64,000 bases of DNA from Acidimicrobiales bacterium (GTDB taxonomy: Bacteria; Actinomycetota; Acidimicrobiia; Acidimicrobiales; JACCXE01): assembly GCA_035546775.1 (NCBI GenBank), contig DASZWD010000030.1, forward strand, positions 333,526 through 397,525, given 5' to 3'. Positions 41,504 through 49,673 of this stretch are shown here, piece after piece. Position 1 is the stretch's first letter. Each line of letters starts with the position of its first letter. The notes under the pieces are model-generated. The model saw only the letters and a list, made by a program, of their open reading frames with translations, searched no databases and had not been told where the DNA came from. The translations under genes and the position numbers were made by a program.

Positions 41504-41995
41504 ATGTTCCAACGCGTACTGGCCGGGGCGATGCTCGTTCTCGGTCTTTCCGGCTACATCAGTCTTGGGTGTCGCGCACTCCCGAGTGCGAGCACGACAC
41601 CCACTCCCCGAACCCAACGTGTCCACCTGGCCTCCGCGGTCAGCGCCGAGACGATTCCCCCCACGACAACCACGACGGCACCTCCGCCGCCCCCCACGAT
41701 TCCCCCTCGGGCCTCCCGAGCCGCAGTGCGGCCCCGCTATGTCGGGCCGATCAACGACGACACGTTCATCCGCCTCTCCTGGTGTGAGGCCGGAGGTCGT
41801 CCAGACGCCGTTAGCCGGAGCGGCAAGTACTTCGGCGCCTTCCAGTTCTCTCTCGCCACGTGGCACTCGATGGGCATGGCTGGCAGCCCCGTCGACTACC
41901 CGTACGACACCCAACTCAACGTCGCCAAGGCGCTCCAGGCGCGCTCGGGTTGGGGCCAGTGGCCGGTCTGCGCCCGCAAGATGGGCCTGAGGTAA
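41504..41995 (+). CDS. Secreted Rpf-like (resuscitation-promoting factor) cell-wall lytic enzyme
   Basis: 163 residues. N-terminal signal MFQRVLAGAMLVLGLSGYIS, possibly a lipobox at Cys23, a Thr/Pro-rich linker (TTTTTAPPPPPTIPP) and a C-terminal lysozyme-like domain of about 75 residues. The catalytic glutamate is in RLSWCEAGGRPDAVS, followed by GKYFGAFQFSLATWHSMG and AKALQARSGWGQWPVCA, the transglycosylase/Rpf pattern. It would cleave peptidoglycan during growth resumption or daughter-cell separation. It is preceded by a long leader. Confidence 0.88.
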   Translation: MFQRVLAGAMLVLGLSGYISLGCRALPSASTTPTPRTQRVHLASAVSAETIPPTTTTTAPPPPPTIPPRASRAAVRPRYVGPINDDTFIRLSWCEAGGRPDAVSRSGKYFGAFQFSLATWHSMGMAGSPVDYPYDTQLNVAKALQARSGWGQWPVCARKMGLR

Positions 41996-42000
41996 ACACT
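41995..42000 (+). promoter_or_regulatory. -10-like hexamer of the DUF4202-type gene
   Basis: AACACT overlapping the stop of the preceding gene, 5 nt before GTG 42006. Confidence 0.35.
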
Positions 42001-42005
42001 CCTCT

Positions 42006-42542
42006 GTGAATCTCGAGGCGGCGCTCGACGCGATTGACGCCGCCAACGCGCAAGACCCGCGCACCCTCGTGGTGCGCGGGTCTTCGCGTCCGTGGGCCCT
42101 CGGCGAAGGCGAGCTCGCGTCGCAGTGGCTCGCGACACTTTCACCCGACGCGTCCGACGCGTTGCGCATTGCCGTGCGGGCCCATCACCTCCGCCGCTGG
42201 GAGACGCCTCGTGCGTCCTTTCCCGAAGGTCGCGCCGGCTACCTCAAGTGGCGCACGCACCTCTACGACGTCGCCGCGCAGCACGCGGCCGACGCCATGC
42301 GCGCCGCCGGCTACGACGACGAAACCATCGCGCGCGTCGCGACGCTGATGCACAAGCGCAACCTGCGCACCGACGACGAGGCACAAACGTATGAAGACGT
42401 GTTGTGCCTCGTGTTCCTCGAGTCGCAGTTCACCGAGTTCGCGCAGCGCACCGATCCCGAGAAGCTCGACGGCATCGTCACCAAGACGCTGGCGAAGATG
42501 AGCGACGCGGCGCGCGCCGCGTGGCAAAACTTCGCAGCGTGA
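42006..42542 (+). CDS. DUF4202-type protein
   Basis: 178 residues. The stretch RAHHLRRWETPRASFPEGRAGYLKWRT is the family signature (shown in two parts: AHHLRRWETPR and EGRAGYLKWRT). All-helical and cytoplasmic; His/Asp residues (AHHL, LMHKRNL, EDVLCLVFLE) suggest an HD-like metal site. The biochemical function is unknown. The GTGA overlap couples it to the following channel-like gene. Confidence 0.85.
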   Translation: MNLEAALDAIDAANAQDPRTLVVRGSSRPWALGEGELASQWLATLSPDASDALRIAVRAHHLRRWETPRASFPEGRAGYLKWRTHLYDVAAQHAADAMRAAGYDDETIARVATLMHKRNLRTDDEAQTYEDVLCLVFLESQFTEFAQRTDPEKLDGIVTKTLAKMSDAARAAWQNFAA

Positions 42543-43654
42543 TCGCCGCTCGCATCGTCGTCGCGCTGATCGGCGCCTTCGTGCTCGTACGCACGCTCGT
42601 ATCGGCGGTGCGCTCGTTCGTCGTCCCGCGCGACGAGCCGACAGCGTTGACCCGCGCCGTGTTCCTGGCCCTGCGCGTGCCCTTCGTCGCTGTCGCCCGC
42701 CGCCGCGATCACGCCACGCAGCACCGCATCATGCGCGCCTACGCCCCCAGTGCGTTGCTCTTGCTGCCCGTCATCTGGATCTTCCTGTTGTGGCTGTGCT
42801 TCGGCACGTTCTACTGGTCCCTCGACCACACAACGGTGCGCCGCTCGCTCGAGATCAGCGGTTCGGCGGTGACGAGTCTCGGCACGTTCCCCGCCCGCAG
42901 CTTCCTCGCCGGCGTGTTGTCGTTCGGCGAGGCGGCCCTCGGCCTTGGCCTCGTCGCCCTCCTCATCACCTACCTACCGACGATTTACGCCGCCTACCAA
43001 CGACGCGAACGTGAAGTGTCGCTGTTGTCGGTGCGCGCCGGCACACCACCGTCGGCCGTCGAGATGATCGTGCGATTCCAGCGCATCGACTTCCTCGATC
43101 GCACCGAAGAGATCTGGAGCGGTTGGGAGGAGTGGTTCGTCGACGTAGAGGAGAGCCACACGTCGATGGGTTCGCTCGCCCACTTCCGTTCGGGGTTGCC
43201 CGACCATTCGTGGATCACGGCGTCGGGCGCCGTGCTCGACACCGCCAGCTTGCTGTTGTCCAGCGTCGACGTTCCCTACGAGCCGCGCGCCGCGCTGTGC
43301 ATCCGCTCGGGCTTCCTCGCCCTGCGCCACGTGGCCGACTACTTCGACATCACCTACGACCACAACCCGGCGCCCACCGATCCGATCGCGGTGACGCGCG
43401 CCGAATACGACGTGGCACTGCAACGCCTCGCCGACTCGGGCGTGCCGCTGAAGGCCGACCGCGAGGTGGCCTGGCGCGACTTCGCCGGCTGGCGAGTCAA
43501 CTACGACCAAGTGCTGCTGGCGTTGTGCGCGCTGGTGTGGGCGCCGTCGGCGCCCTGGAGCGGTGACCGACCCGCCGCATTCCGGCGACCACCACTCACC
43601 CGCCGGGGTGGCCGCGGGTACGGCACCCGCACGGCGCACCAGCGCACGCGGTAA
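42539..43654 (+). CDS. Membrane protein with an ion-channel-like pore segment
   Basis: 371 residues. One helix at the N-terminus (about 5-22), a second near 75-95 and a third near 125-148. Between the last two lies SGSAVTSLGTFPARSFLAG, placed like the pore loop and filter of two-TM potassium channels (TxGxG), although the filter (TSLGT) is non-standard. A large cytoplasmic helical domain of about 200 residues follows. Potassium channel activity is doubtful; it may be a channel-derived sensor. It is coupled to the DUF4202-type gene. Confidence 0.7.
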   Translation: MIAARIVVALIGAFVLVRTLVSAVRSFVVPRDEPTALTRAVFLALRVPFVAVARRRDHATQHRIMRAYAPSALLLLPVIWIFLLWLCFGTFYWSLDHTTVRRSLEISGSAVTSLGTFPARSFLAGVLSFGEAALGLGLVALLITYLPTIYAAYQRREREVSLLSVRAGTPPSAVEMIVRFQRIDFLDRTEEIWSGWEEWFVDVEESHTSMGSLAHFRSGLPDHSWITASGAVLDTASLLLSSVDVPYEPRAALCIRSGFLALRHVADYFDITYDHNPAPTDPIAVTRAEYDVALQRLADSGVPLKADREVAWRDFAGWRVNYDQVLLALCALVWAPSAPWSGDRPAAFRRPPLTRRGGRGYGTRTAHQRTR

Positions 43655-43689
43655 CCGCCGCGGCGGCCACGACCGCCGCCGTTTTCCGC

Positions 43690-43746
43690 GCCACTTTTTG
43701 GCGGCCATTTCACGACGTCGTCGCGATATGGCCGCCAAAAAGTGGC
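43690..43746. terminator. Long perfect hairpin between convergent genes
   Basis: A 19-bp perfect inverted repeat: GCCACTTTTTGGCGGCCAT (43690-43708) against 43728-43746. The 19-nt loop includes the palindrome ACGACGTCGT. It separates the channel-like gene from the minus-strand threonine-rich gene. Confidence 0.8.
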
Positions 43747-43762
43747 TTAGGACGAAGCCGCG

Positions 43763-44617
43763 CTAGCGACCGTAGGTGCAGTGCACCCAGTCGCTGTAGC
43801 CGCTCGGATCTGACTTCGGATCGGGTTCGTCGCCGCAGTTGCCGTTGGTGGTCGGCGGACTCTGCGTCGTCGTGGGGCCGCTCGGCTGCGTCGTCGTGGT
43901 GTGCACGGTTGTCGTGGTGTGCGGCTCGGTGGTCGACGGCGCCTTGGTCGTCTGCGTCGAACCACGCGTGGTCGTCGTGTGGCGGGTCGTGGTGGTGTGC
44001 GACTTGGAGGACTTCGAGTTCGACGTCGAGCCGCCGAGGTCCTCGATCGTCACGTCGGTGCTCTCGGGCGTGGTGGTCTCGCCGGTGACGGTGACGTCGG
44101 TGCTGTCCGTCGTCGTCGTGCCCCCGCTGCAGTGGCCCGCTCCCGACTTGGCGTTCGCCGGCACGGGATCGGACTCCACCCCTGGGGGCAACACGCCCTC
44201 CGCGTTGATCGACACCGACACCGTCGACTCGCCGACCGCGCCCTGCGGGTCGAGCGCCTGATACTCGATCGTGGCCGAGTCGGGCGCCGGGTCAGCGGGC
44301 GTGAACAGCACACGATCGTCGCTGGCGTCGGTCGGGGTGCCGCCGTCGTCGATGGTCGAGTCGCCGCCGGTGGTGCGCAGGATCTGGAACACGAGCGGGT
44401 CGCCGTCGGGATCGGTGTCGTTGGCCAGCACGTCGATCGAGATCGGCGTGCCCGGCTTGGTGGCGACGGCGTCGGCGCGGGCGACGGGCGGGCAGTCCCG
44501 CGGCTGTGAGGTGTCGACGTTGGCGCCGTTGTCGCCCCGGGACCGGATGGCGAACAGGCCGATGATCACCACCGCAAGAACGATGGGCGCGGTGAAAAAC
44601 AGACGATTACGCGGCAT
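43763..44617 (-). CDS. Membrane-anchored protein with a cadherin-like domain and Thr-rich stalk
   Basis: 284 residues. A single N-terminal membrane anchor (LFFTAPIVLAVVIIGLFAI), then a cadherin/Big-like repeat with calcium-type motif VLANDTDPDGDPLVF and ATIEYQALDPQGAVGESTVSV. The second half is Thr/Ser-rich with TTTT runs, probably an extended and perhaps glycosylated stalk, ending in a small Cys-containing tip (NCGDEPDP, WVHCTYGR). It faces outward as a surface protein. It lies 8 bases after the serine hydrolase gene. Confidence 0.82.
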   Translation of the reverse strand: MPRNRLFFTAPIVLAVVIIGLFAIRSRGDNGANVDTSQPRDCPPVARADAVATKPGTPISIDVLANDTDPDGDPLVFQILRTTGGDSTIDDGGTPTDASDDRVLFTPADPAPDSATIEYQALDPQGAVGESTVSVSINAEGVLPPGVESDPVPANAKSGAGHCSGGTTTTDSTDVTVTGETTTPESTDVTIEDLGGSTSNSKSSKSHTTTTRHTTTTRGSTQTTKAPSTTEPHTTTTVHTTTTQPSGPTTTQSPPTTNGNCGDEPDPKSDPSGYSDWVHCTYGR

Positions 44618-44625
44618 GAGGCCGA

Positions 44626-45675
44626 TCAGGTTACTTGGCCGATTTCCAGATCTTCGTACAGGGCCGTCAGGACCGGCTGCGTGCGGCGGTGATTCGCTGG
44701 CTCCCCCGGCATCCCATTCGCCGCGAAAGCGACACTGAGGCCGTTCGCCGGGTCGGCGAACACCACGCTCGACTGCCGCCCGCCGTGGCCGAAAGCGTCG
44801 GCGCCGGCGTGGTCGCCGTAGCCGTAGAACGCGGGTTTGTGCTGGTACTGCCACGAATTGACCATCACGCCGAGGCCCCAGTCCATGACCATGCCGAAGG
44901 TTTCGTCGCGCATCCCAGCCCGGCGGCGCTGTGTCATCTGTACCACCGCCCGCTCCGACAGGATCCGTTCACCGTCCAGCTCGCCGCCGCGGCGCAGCGC
45001 CTCGGCCAGGCGCACCAGATCGCGCATCGGCCCGATCCCCGAACCCGACGGCTCGACCCAGCCGAACCCTGTCTCCGTCTCGAACCGCGGGATGGGACGG
45101 GGCGCGCCCGTGGTGTCGTGCATCACGACGATGCGTTCGCCGTAGGCGCGCACGCGCTCAGGGGTCAGCGCCAGCCACGAGTCGGCCATGCCGAGGGGCT
45201 CGAAGATCTCCTCGGCAACGAAGTCCTCGAACGCCCGGCCGTCGAGGCGGCGCACCAACTCGCCGAGCACGTGAAAGCCGGTGACGGGGTGATAACCGGC
45301 GCGCTCGCCCGGGACCCAGCCGTCCTCCCGGGGGGCGTCGTAGATGCGCGCCAGCAGTTCCTGCGGCGGGATGCCACCGATGAACAACTCGTCGGAACCG
45401 CGCAGGTAGCGGAAGCCGCCGGTGTGCATCAGCACCTGCGCGACGGTGATCGTCTCCTTGCCGTGGGCCCCGAACTCGGGGATGTACGCCGCGACCGGTC
45501 GGGCGAGGTCGAGGCGGCCGCGGTCCCACAACTGCATGACGGCGGTGGCTGTCACCAATTTCGTGCCGCTGAACCACGGCACGAGCGACGCGTCCGTCAT
45601 GGCAACACCGGGGCGGGCGATGCCCTCGGCGATCGAGGCGACGGGAACGCCGTTGCGCCACACGGCGAGCTGCAC
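44626..45675 (-). CDS. Class C beta-lactamase-family serine hydrolase/esterase
   Basis: 349 residues. SxxK nucleophile motif in PWFSGTKLVTATAV, the YxN-type segment as YHPVTGFHVLGEL and a C-terminal HxG-type region in FGHGGRQSSVVF. No clear signal peptide, so an intracellular esterase (EstB-like) is likely. The GTG start was the first available; homology-like sequence continues ~17 residues upstream without a standard start codon. Second gene of the MarR-hydrolase-anchor operon. Confidence 0.88.
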   Translation of the reverse strand: MQLAVWRNGVPVASIAEGIARPGVAMTDASLVPWFSGTKLVTATAVMQLWDRGRLDLARPVAAYIPEFGAHGKETITVAQVLMHTGGFRYLRGSDELFIGGIPPQELLARIYDAPREDGWVPGERAGYHPVTGFHVLGELVRRLDGRAFEDFVAEEIFEPLGMADSWLALTPERVRAYGERIVVMHDTTGAPRPIPRFETETGFGWVEPSGSGIGPMRDLVRLAEALRRGGELDGERILSERAVVQMTQRRRAGMRDETFGMVMDWGLGVMVNSWQYQHKPAFYGYGDHAGADAFGHGGRQSSVVFADPANGLSVAFAANGMPGEPANHRRTQPVLTALYEDLEIGQVT

Positions 45676-45727
45676 GCCGACGTGCCAGCCGCGGTCGAAC
45701 CCGACGGCGATGGCCGCGCGGGTGCGC

Positions 45728-46171
45728 TTAACCGGCGGCCTCTTGGGCGCTGGCCGCCGACTGCATCTTCACCAGGAGGTCGCGCAGCTTGCGCTGCTCG
45801 GCCGCGCTGAGCGCGTGCATCGACGCCGGCGCCTTGTGCAGCACCCGTCTGGCCTTGGCCTGGGCCGCTAGCCCCGCCCTGGTGATGACGATGGCGCGTA
45901 CCCGCCGGTCGGTCGGCAGGATGCGGCGCTCGACGTAGCCGTGGCCCTCGAGGTCGTCGACGAGCGCGGTGACCCACGAGGCGTCGCAGCGCAACTTGTC
46001 GGCGAATACCCGCATCGGTGTGCCCACCCCTGGCTCCATACCGAGCAGCAGCTTGAGGGCGGGCGGGCCGACGTCGATCGCCTCGCAGGCGGCGTGGAAG
46101 CGCGAGTGATTCTCGTCACTCATGAAGATTTCGGCCAATACGGCCCATGCCTCGTCACCCGGTGTTGCCAC
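45728..46171 (-). CDS. MarR-family regulator
   Basis: 147 residues. The winged HTH lies in about residues 35-105 (LLLGMEPGVGTPMRVFADKL, RCDASWVTALVDDLEGHGYV, wing ILPTDRRVRAIVITRAG). It is divergent from a DrrAB-type exporter with only 76 bases between starts, a usual arrangement for an efflux regulator. TAAGAT lies 7 nt before the GTG. It probably controls both directions. Confidence 0.91.
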   Translation of the reverse strand: MATPGDEAWAVLAEIFMSDENHSRFHAACEAIDVGPPALKLLLGMEPGVGTPMRVFADKLRCDASWVTALVDDLEGHGYVERRILPTDRRVRAIVITRAGLAAQAKARRVLHKAPASMHALSAAEQRKLRDLLVKMQSAASAQEAAG

Positions 46172-46178
46172 GTACCAG

Positions 46179-46240
46179 ATCTTAACCGAATTTTCTGCTC
46201 GGTAAATATTTGACCTTCGTCAACCTTCAAGTGGTACGGT
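46179..46240. promoter_or_regulatory. Divergent promoter region with a TTGAC/GTCAA operator-like repeat
   Basis: Minus strand: TAAGAT (46184-46179), 7 nt before GTG 46171. Plus strand: TTGACC (46210-46215), 19 bp spacer, TACGGT (46235-46240), 7 nt before ATG 46248. TTGAC-CTTC-GTCAA (46210-46223) is a perfect inverted repeat over the plus-strand -35, suitable for MarR binding. AAATATTT (46204-46211) is next to it. Confidence 0.55.
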
Positions 46241-46247
46241 GCCGGGC

Positions 46248-47231
46248 ATGAACTCACCTGCTATCGCGACAGAACAGATCGTGAAGCACTTCGGTGGGGT
46301 CGAGGCAGTTCGGGGGGTCGACCTGCAGGTTCCGGCCGGAACCGTCTTCGGGCTCTTGGGCCCGAACGGTGCCGGCAAGACCACCATCGTCCGAATGCTC
46401 ACCACCATTCTCAAACCCACGTCGGGGCGCGCCACCGTGCTCGGCGTCGACTGCGCCAACGAACCCGAACGCGTCCGCCACATCATCGGCCTCGCCGGCC
46501 AGTACGCGGCCGTCGACGAGAACCTCACGGGTTACGAGAATCTGCGGATGGTCGGTCGCCTGACCCACCTTCCGAAGGCGACGATCAAGCCCCGCGCCGA
46601 CGAACTGCTCGAGCGCTTCAACCTGGCGCACGCCGCCAGTCGCCCGGTGCGCACGTATTCGGGCGGCATGCGGCGCCGGCTCGACCTCGCGGCCGCGCTC
46701 GTGCACCGGCCCACGGTGCTCTTTCTCGACGAGCCGACCACCGGGCTCGACCCCCGCAGCCGCAACGGCTTGTGGGGCGTCATCGAGGACCTGGTCAAGG
46801 ACGGCACCACCGTGCTGCTTACGACCCAGTACCTCGAAGAGGCGGACCGCCTGGCCCAGGACCTGGCAGTGATCGACAACGGCGAGGTGATCGCCCGCGG
46901 CACGCCGGCGCACCTCAAGTCGAGCTTCGGCTCCACGATCGCCGAGATCGGCTTTGCCGCCCCCCGCACGGCGCAGCGGGCCCACAAGGCGCTCGCCAAG
47001 CACGCCCCGGCCGACCTGCTCGTCGACGGCCTCACGGTCGAGGTGCGCATCGACTCGGGTGCGGAGGGCGTCACCGCTCTCGTGCGCGCCCTGGACGCCG
47101 CCAAGCTCAAGCCACAGCGCTTCATCGTGCGCGAACCCACCCTCGACGACGTGTTCTTGAGCTTGACGGGTCACGCCGCCGAGGCGATCCCCGAGGTCGC
47201 CGACGACGAGACCGAGCGAGGTGCGGCATGA
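46248..47231 (+). CDS. DrrA-type ABC exporter ATPase
   Basis: 327 residues from ATG 46248 (a GTG at 46239 adds three). Walker A LGPNGAGKTTIVRML, signature YSGGMRRRLDLAAALVH, Walker B LFLDEPTTGLDPRSRN, LLTTQYLEEADRLA, and the DrrA-type C-terminal domain to residue 327. TACGGT lies 7 nt before the ATG, so the transcript is probably leaderless. ATGA with the permease gene. It likely exports a drug or lipid-like compound. Confidence 0.94.
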   Translation: MNSPAIATEQIVKHFGGVEAVRGVDLQVPAGTVFGLLGPNGAGKTTIVRMLTTILKPTSGRATVLGVDCANEPERVRHIIGLAGQYAAVDENLTGYENLRMVGRLTHLPKATIKPRADELLERFNLAHAASRPVRTYSGGMRRRLDLAAALVHRPTVLFLDEPTTGLDPRSRNGLWGVIEDLVKDGTTVLLTTQYLEEADRLAQDLAVIDNGEVIARGTPAHLKSSFGSTIAEIGFAAPRTAQRAHKALAKHAPADLLVDGLTVEVRIDSGAEGVTALVRALDAAKLKPQRFIVREPTLDDVFLSLTGHAAEAIPEVADDETERGAA

Positions 47232-48049
47232 CCGCCGAACTGACGATCCCGTCCTACGAGGCCAAGGGCCTCGACAAGGCGCGCTGGGCGGCGCAGGACA
47301 TCATCACCGTCACGTGGCGCAACCTCGTCGCCATGCGGCGCGTGCCGCAGGTGCTGGTGTTCTCCACCATCCAGCCGATCATCTTCGTGTTGATGTTCCG
47401 CTACGTGTTCGGCGGGGCGATCTCGCCCGGCGCCCAGTTCGCCAAGTATCCCTACGTCGACTTCCTGATGCCGGGCGTGTTCGTGCAGACGATCACCTTC
47501 GGTTCGATCCAGACGGGCGTGGCGCTGGCCGAAGACGTCGGCAAGGGCCTGATCGAGCGCTTCCGGTCACTGCCCATGGCGCGTTCGGCGGTGCTGGCTG
47601 GTCGCACGATCGCAGATCTGACGCGCAACGTGTTCGTGTTCACGCTCATGACCCTCGTCGGCTTCGCCGTCGGGTTCCGCATCCACACGAACGTCTTCGC
47701 CTTCCTCGCCGCCCTGGCGCTGCTGCTGTACTTCACCTTCGCGCTGGCGTGGATCTTCTCCTACATCGGCTTGGCGATGAAGAACGCCGAGGCGGCGCAG
47801 GCCGCCGCCTTCCCGCTGGTGGCGCCGCTGGTGTTCGCCAGCTCGGCGTTCGTGCCGCTGTCGAGCCAGCCCGGCTGGCTGCAGGTGTTCAGCGCCCACC
47901 AGCCCGTCACCCTCACCGTCAACGCCATCCGGGCGCTGTGCATCGGCGGGCCGACGCTGACGCCACTGCTCCAGAGCATCGGCTGGTCGACCGCCATCAT
48001 CGCCGTCTTCGCGCCGATCGCCGTCCACCGCTACCGCGCCACGGCGTAA
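47228..48049 (+). CDS. DrrB-type ABC-2 permease
   Basis: 273 residues with about six membrane helices. The start TWRNLVAMRRVPQVLVFSTIQPIIFVLMF (in two pieces: TWRNLVAMRRVPQV and FVLMFRYVFGGAI) and ERFRSLPMARSAVLAGRTIADL are the ABC-2 family signature. It forms the channel for the preceding ATPase. ATGA coupling. Substrate unknown. Confidence 0.93.
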   Translation: MTAELTIPSYEAKGLDKARWAAQDIITVTWRNLVAMRRVPQVLVFSTIQPIIFVLMFRYVFGGAISPGAQFAKYPYVDFLMPGVFVQTITFGSIQTGVALAEDVGKGLIERFRSLPMARSAVLAGRTIADLTRNVFVFTLMTLVGFAVGFRIHTNVFAFLAALALLLYFTFALAWIFSYIGLAMKNAEAAQAAAFPLVAPLVFASSAFVPLSSQPGWLQVFSAHQPVTLTVNAIRALCIGGPTLTPLLQSIGWSTAIIAVFAPIAVHRYRATA

Positions 48050-48088
48050 CGCTCGACTGCGTCCGCGAAGCGCGCTACACCCGATCGC

Positions 48089-48094
48089 TACCGT
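48089..48094 (+). promoter_or_regulatory. -10-like hexamer of the J-domain gene
   Basis: TACCGT, 6 nt before ATG 48101. Confidence 0.45.
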
Positions 48095-48100
48095 GGCGCC

Positions 48101-48589
48101 ATGGATCCCTGGCAGGTGCTCGACACGCCGCGCTCGGCCGGCGTCGAGGGCGCCAAGCGCGCCTGGCGTGAGCTCGTGGCGTTGTACCACCCCGATCATC
48201 ACGCCGACATGCCGCCGGGCGTCCAGGCGCGGGCCGCTGCCGGACTGCGCCGGGTCAACGAAGCCTGGACGACGATCCGCGACGCCGCCGGGGCGGTTCG
48301 TGCGGCCGACGACACCACCGCGCCGCCACAGGACGAGCCGGGGGTGATCTCGGTCGAAGGTGCGCCCTTCGACGCCAAGCGCCGTATCAAGCAGGCGGCC
48401 AAAGCGGCGAATCTCACCGTGAAGACGGCCGCCGACGCGACCCTCGTCGTGACCCGCGGATCGTTCGCCTCGAAGAACGGACTCGTGCTCGAGTTGACCG
48501 ATCAGGACGGCACGACGGAAGTGCGCGTTGCCGACGGCCCGCTCAGCCTGGCAGAGCCGTTGTTCGCGGCGCTCCGCGGCGACGGGTAG
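48101..48589 (+). CDS. Short J-domain (DnaJ-like) protein
   Basis: 162 residues. N-terminal J domain (about 1-65) with WQVLDTPRSAGVEGAKRAWRELVALYHPDHH, in which the HPD tripeptide that stimulates Hsp70 ATPase is seen (YHPDHH); quoted pieces: WQVLDTPRSAG and LVALYHPDHH. The C-terminal half (about 85-162) is a separate alpha/beta domain (GVISVEGAPFDAKRRIKQAA, GLVLELTDQDGTTEVRV). It is likely a client-specific Hsp70 co-chaperone. Convergent with the acyltransferase, overlapping its end by 47 bases. Confidence 0.85.
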   Translation: MDPWQVLDTPRSAGVEGAKRAWRELVALYHPDHHADMPPGVQARAAAGLRRVNEAWTTIRDAAGAVRAADDTTAPPQDEPGVISVEGAPFDAKRRIKQAAKAANLTVKTAADATLVVTRGSFASKNGLVLELTDQDGTTEVRVADGPLSLAEPLFAALRGDG

Positions 48590-49673
48590 CCGCGCGGTCA
48601 CGGCCGAAGGCGGGCGCCAGCCAGTCGATGCGCTGTAGCGCTTCGTTGACCACAAGTGTGGCGGCGGTTGCCGTCACCAGCGTCACCGCGAACTTCACCG
48701 CGATGGGCCACGACGCCGCGATCACGAGCGCTCCGAGGCCCACGACAAACCCCTGGTGGACGAGATACACCCCGAAGGCACGGTCGCGCGCCCAGGCGTG
48801 CAGCCGCCCGCTGCCGGTGAACGAGCGGCGCGCCCACCCGAGAATGCCGATCACCATGCCGACGCCCGCCACGGCCGACAGCGTCATTTCGACCAGATAG
48901 GCCAGCCAGTCGGACGCGTCGTTCACGACGACGACGCGAAGGAAGAACGGCAGCATGAGCAGCTCTGCCGCCAACCCGATGCGAAGCATCACGACGCGGT
49001 GCTCGTCGACCAGGCGGTCGACGGATTCGAAGCGGCCCACGTAGAACCCGCCGATGAAGAACGCCGAGTAGTAGGCGAAGTTCGCCCAGTCCCACACCAG
49101 TGTCTGCTGCCCCGGCCACGCCCAGCGCAGCAGCACCTGGATGGCGATCATGAGTCCAACGAAGCGAACAAAGGAGCGCCGCGTGACGACGGGCTCATCC
49201 CTGCGGGCGTTCGCCTTGGCGAAGTGCGGCAGGTACAGCAGCGCGAACGTCAGCAGGTAGGCGAGGAACCACAGGTGTGACCACGTGACGGCGACTCCGC
49301 CGATGTGCACCGGCGACCCGTTCGCGGCCACCGTCCGGTCGTGGGCGTGACGCACCTCGATCCAACCGATGAAAACGCACTCGGTGAGGCCGAACACCAG
49401 CAGCGGGATGCCGAGGCGCCGCCAGCGCTCGTTCCGAACCTCCTCGGGGGTGCGACGCTTCAACGCCGCGGCCATCGACCAGCCGGCAAGCACGAAGAAC
49501 AACGGCATGTGCCACTGGTGGACGAAGAGGGCGAACACGTCGAAGCCTTGGAACGAAGCGGCGTTCTTCACGTGATACGCCGGTGTGTAGTCGAAGATCA
49601 TCGCCGTGTGGAACGCCAGCAGCAGAAAGCACGCCGCGGAGCGCAGGTTGTCGATGTCGGGACGACGGTTCAT
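48543..49673 (-). CDS. Acyltransferase-3 family membrane protein
   Basis: 376 residues with about ten helices. The motif IDNLRSAACFLLLAFHTAMI, an FxxxxxHMPLFFVLAGW segment and later AFGVYLVHQGFVVG are typical of the O-acyltransferase (Acyl_transf_3) family; the catalytic His is in LAFHT. It acylates a sugar or lipid at the membrane. ATGA coupling to the TetR gene. The 3' end overlaps the J-domain gene on the other strand. Confidence 0.9.
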   Translation of the reverse strand: MNRRPDIDNLRSAACFLLLAFHTAMIFDYTPAYHVKNAASFQGFDVFALFVHQWHMPLFFVLAGWSMAAALKRRTPEEVRNERWRRLGIPLLVFGLTECVFIGWIEVRHAHDRTVAANGSPVHIGGVAVTWSHLWFLAYLLTFALLYLPHFAKANARRDEPVVTRRSFVRFVGLMIAIQVLLRWAWPGQQTLVWDWANFAYYSAFFIGGFYVGRFESVDRLVDEHRVVMLRIGLAAELLMLPFFLRVVVVNDASDWLAYLVEMTLSAVAGVGMVIGILGWARRSFTGSGRLHAWARDRAFGVYLVHQGFVVGLGALVIAASWPIAVKFAVTLVTATAATLVVNEALQRIDWLAPAFGRDRAATRRRGAPRTTALPG

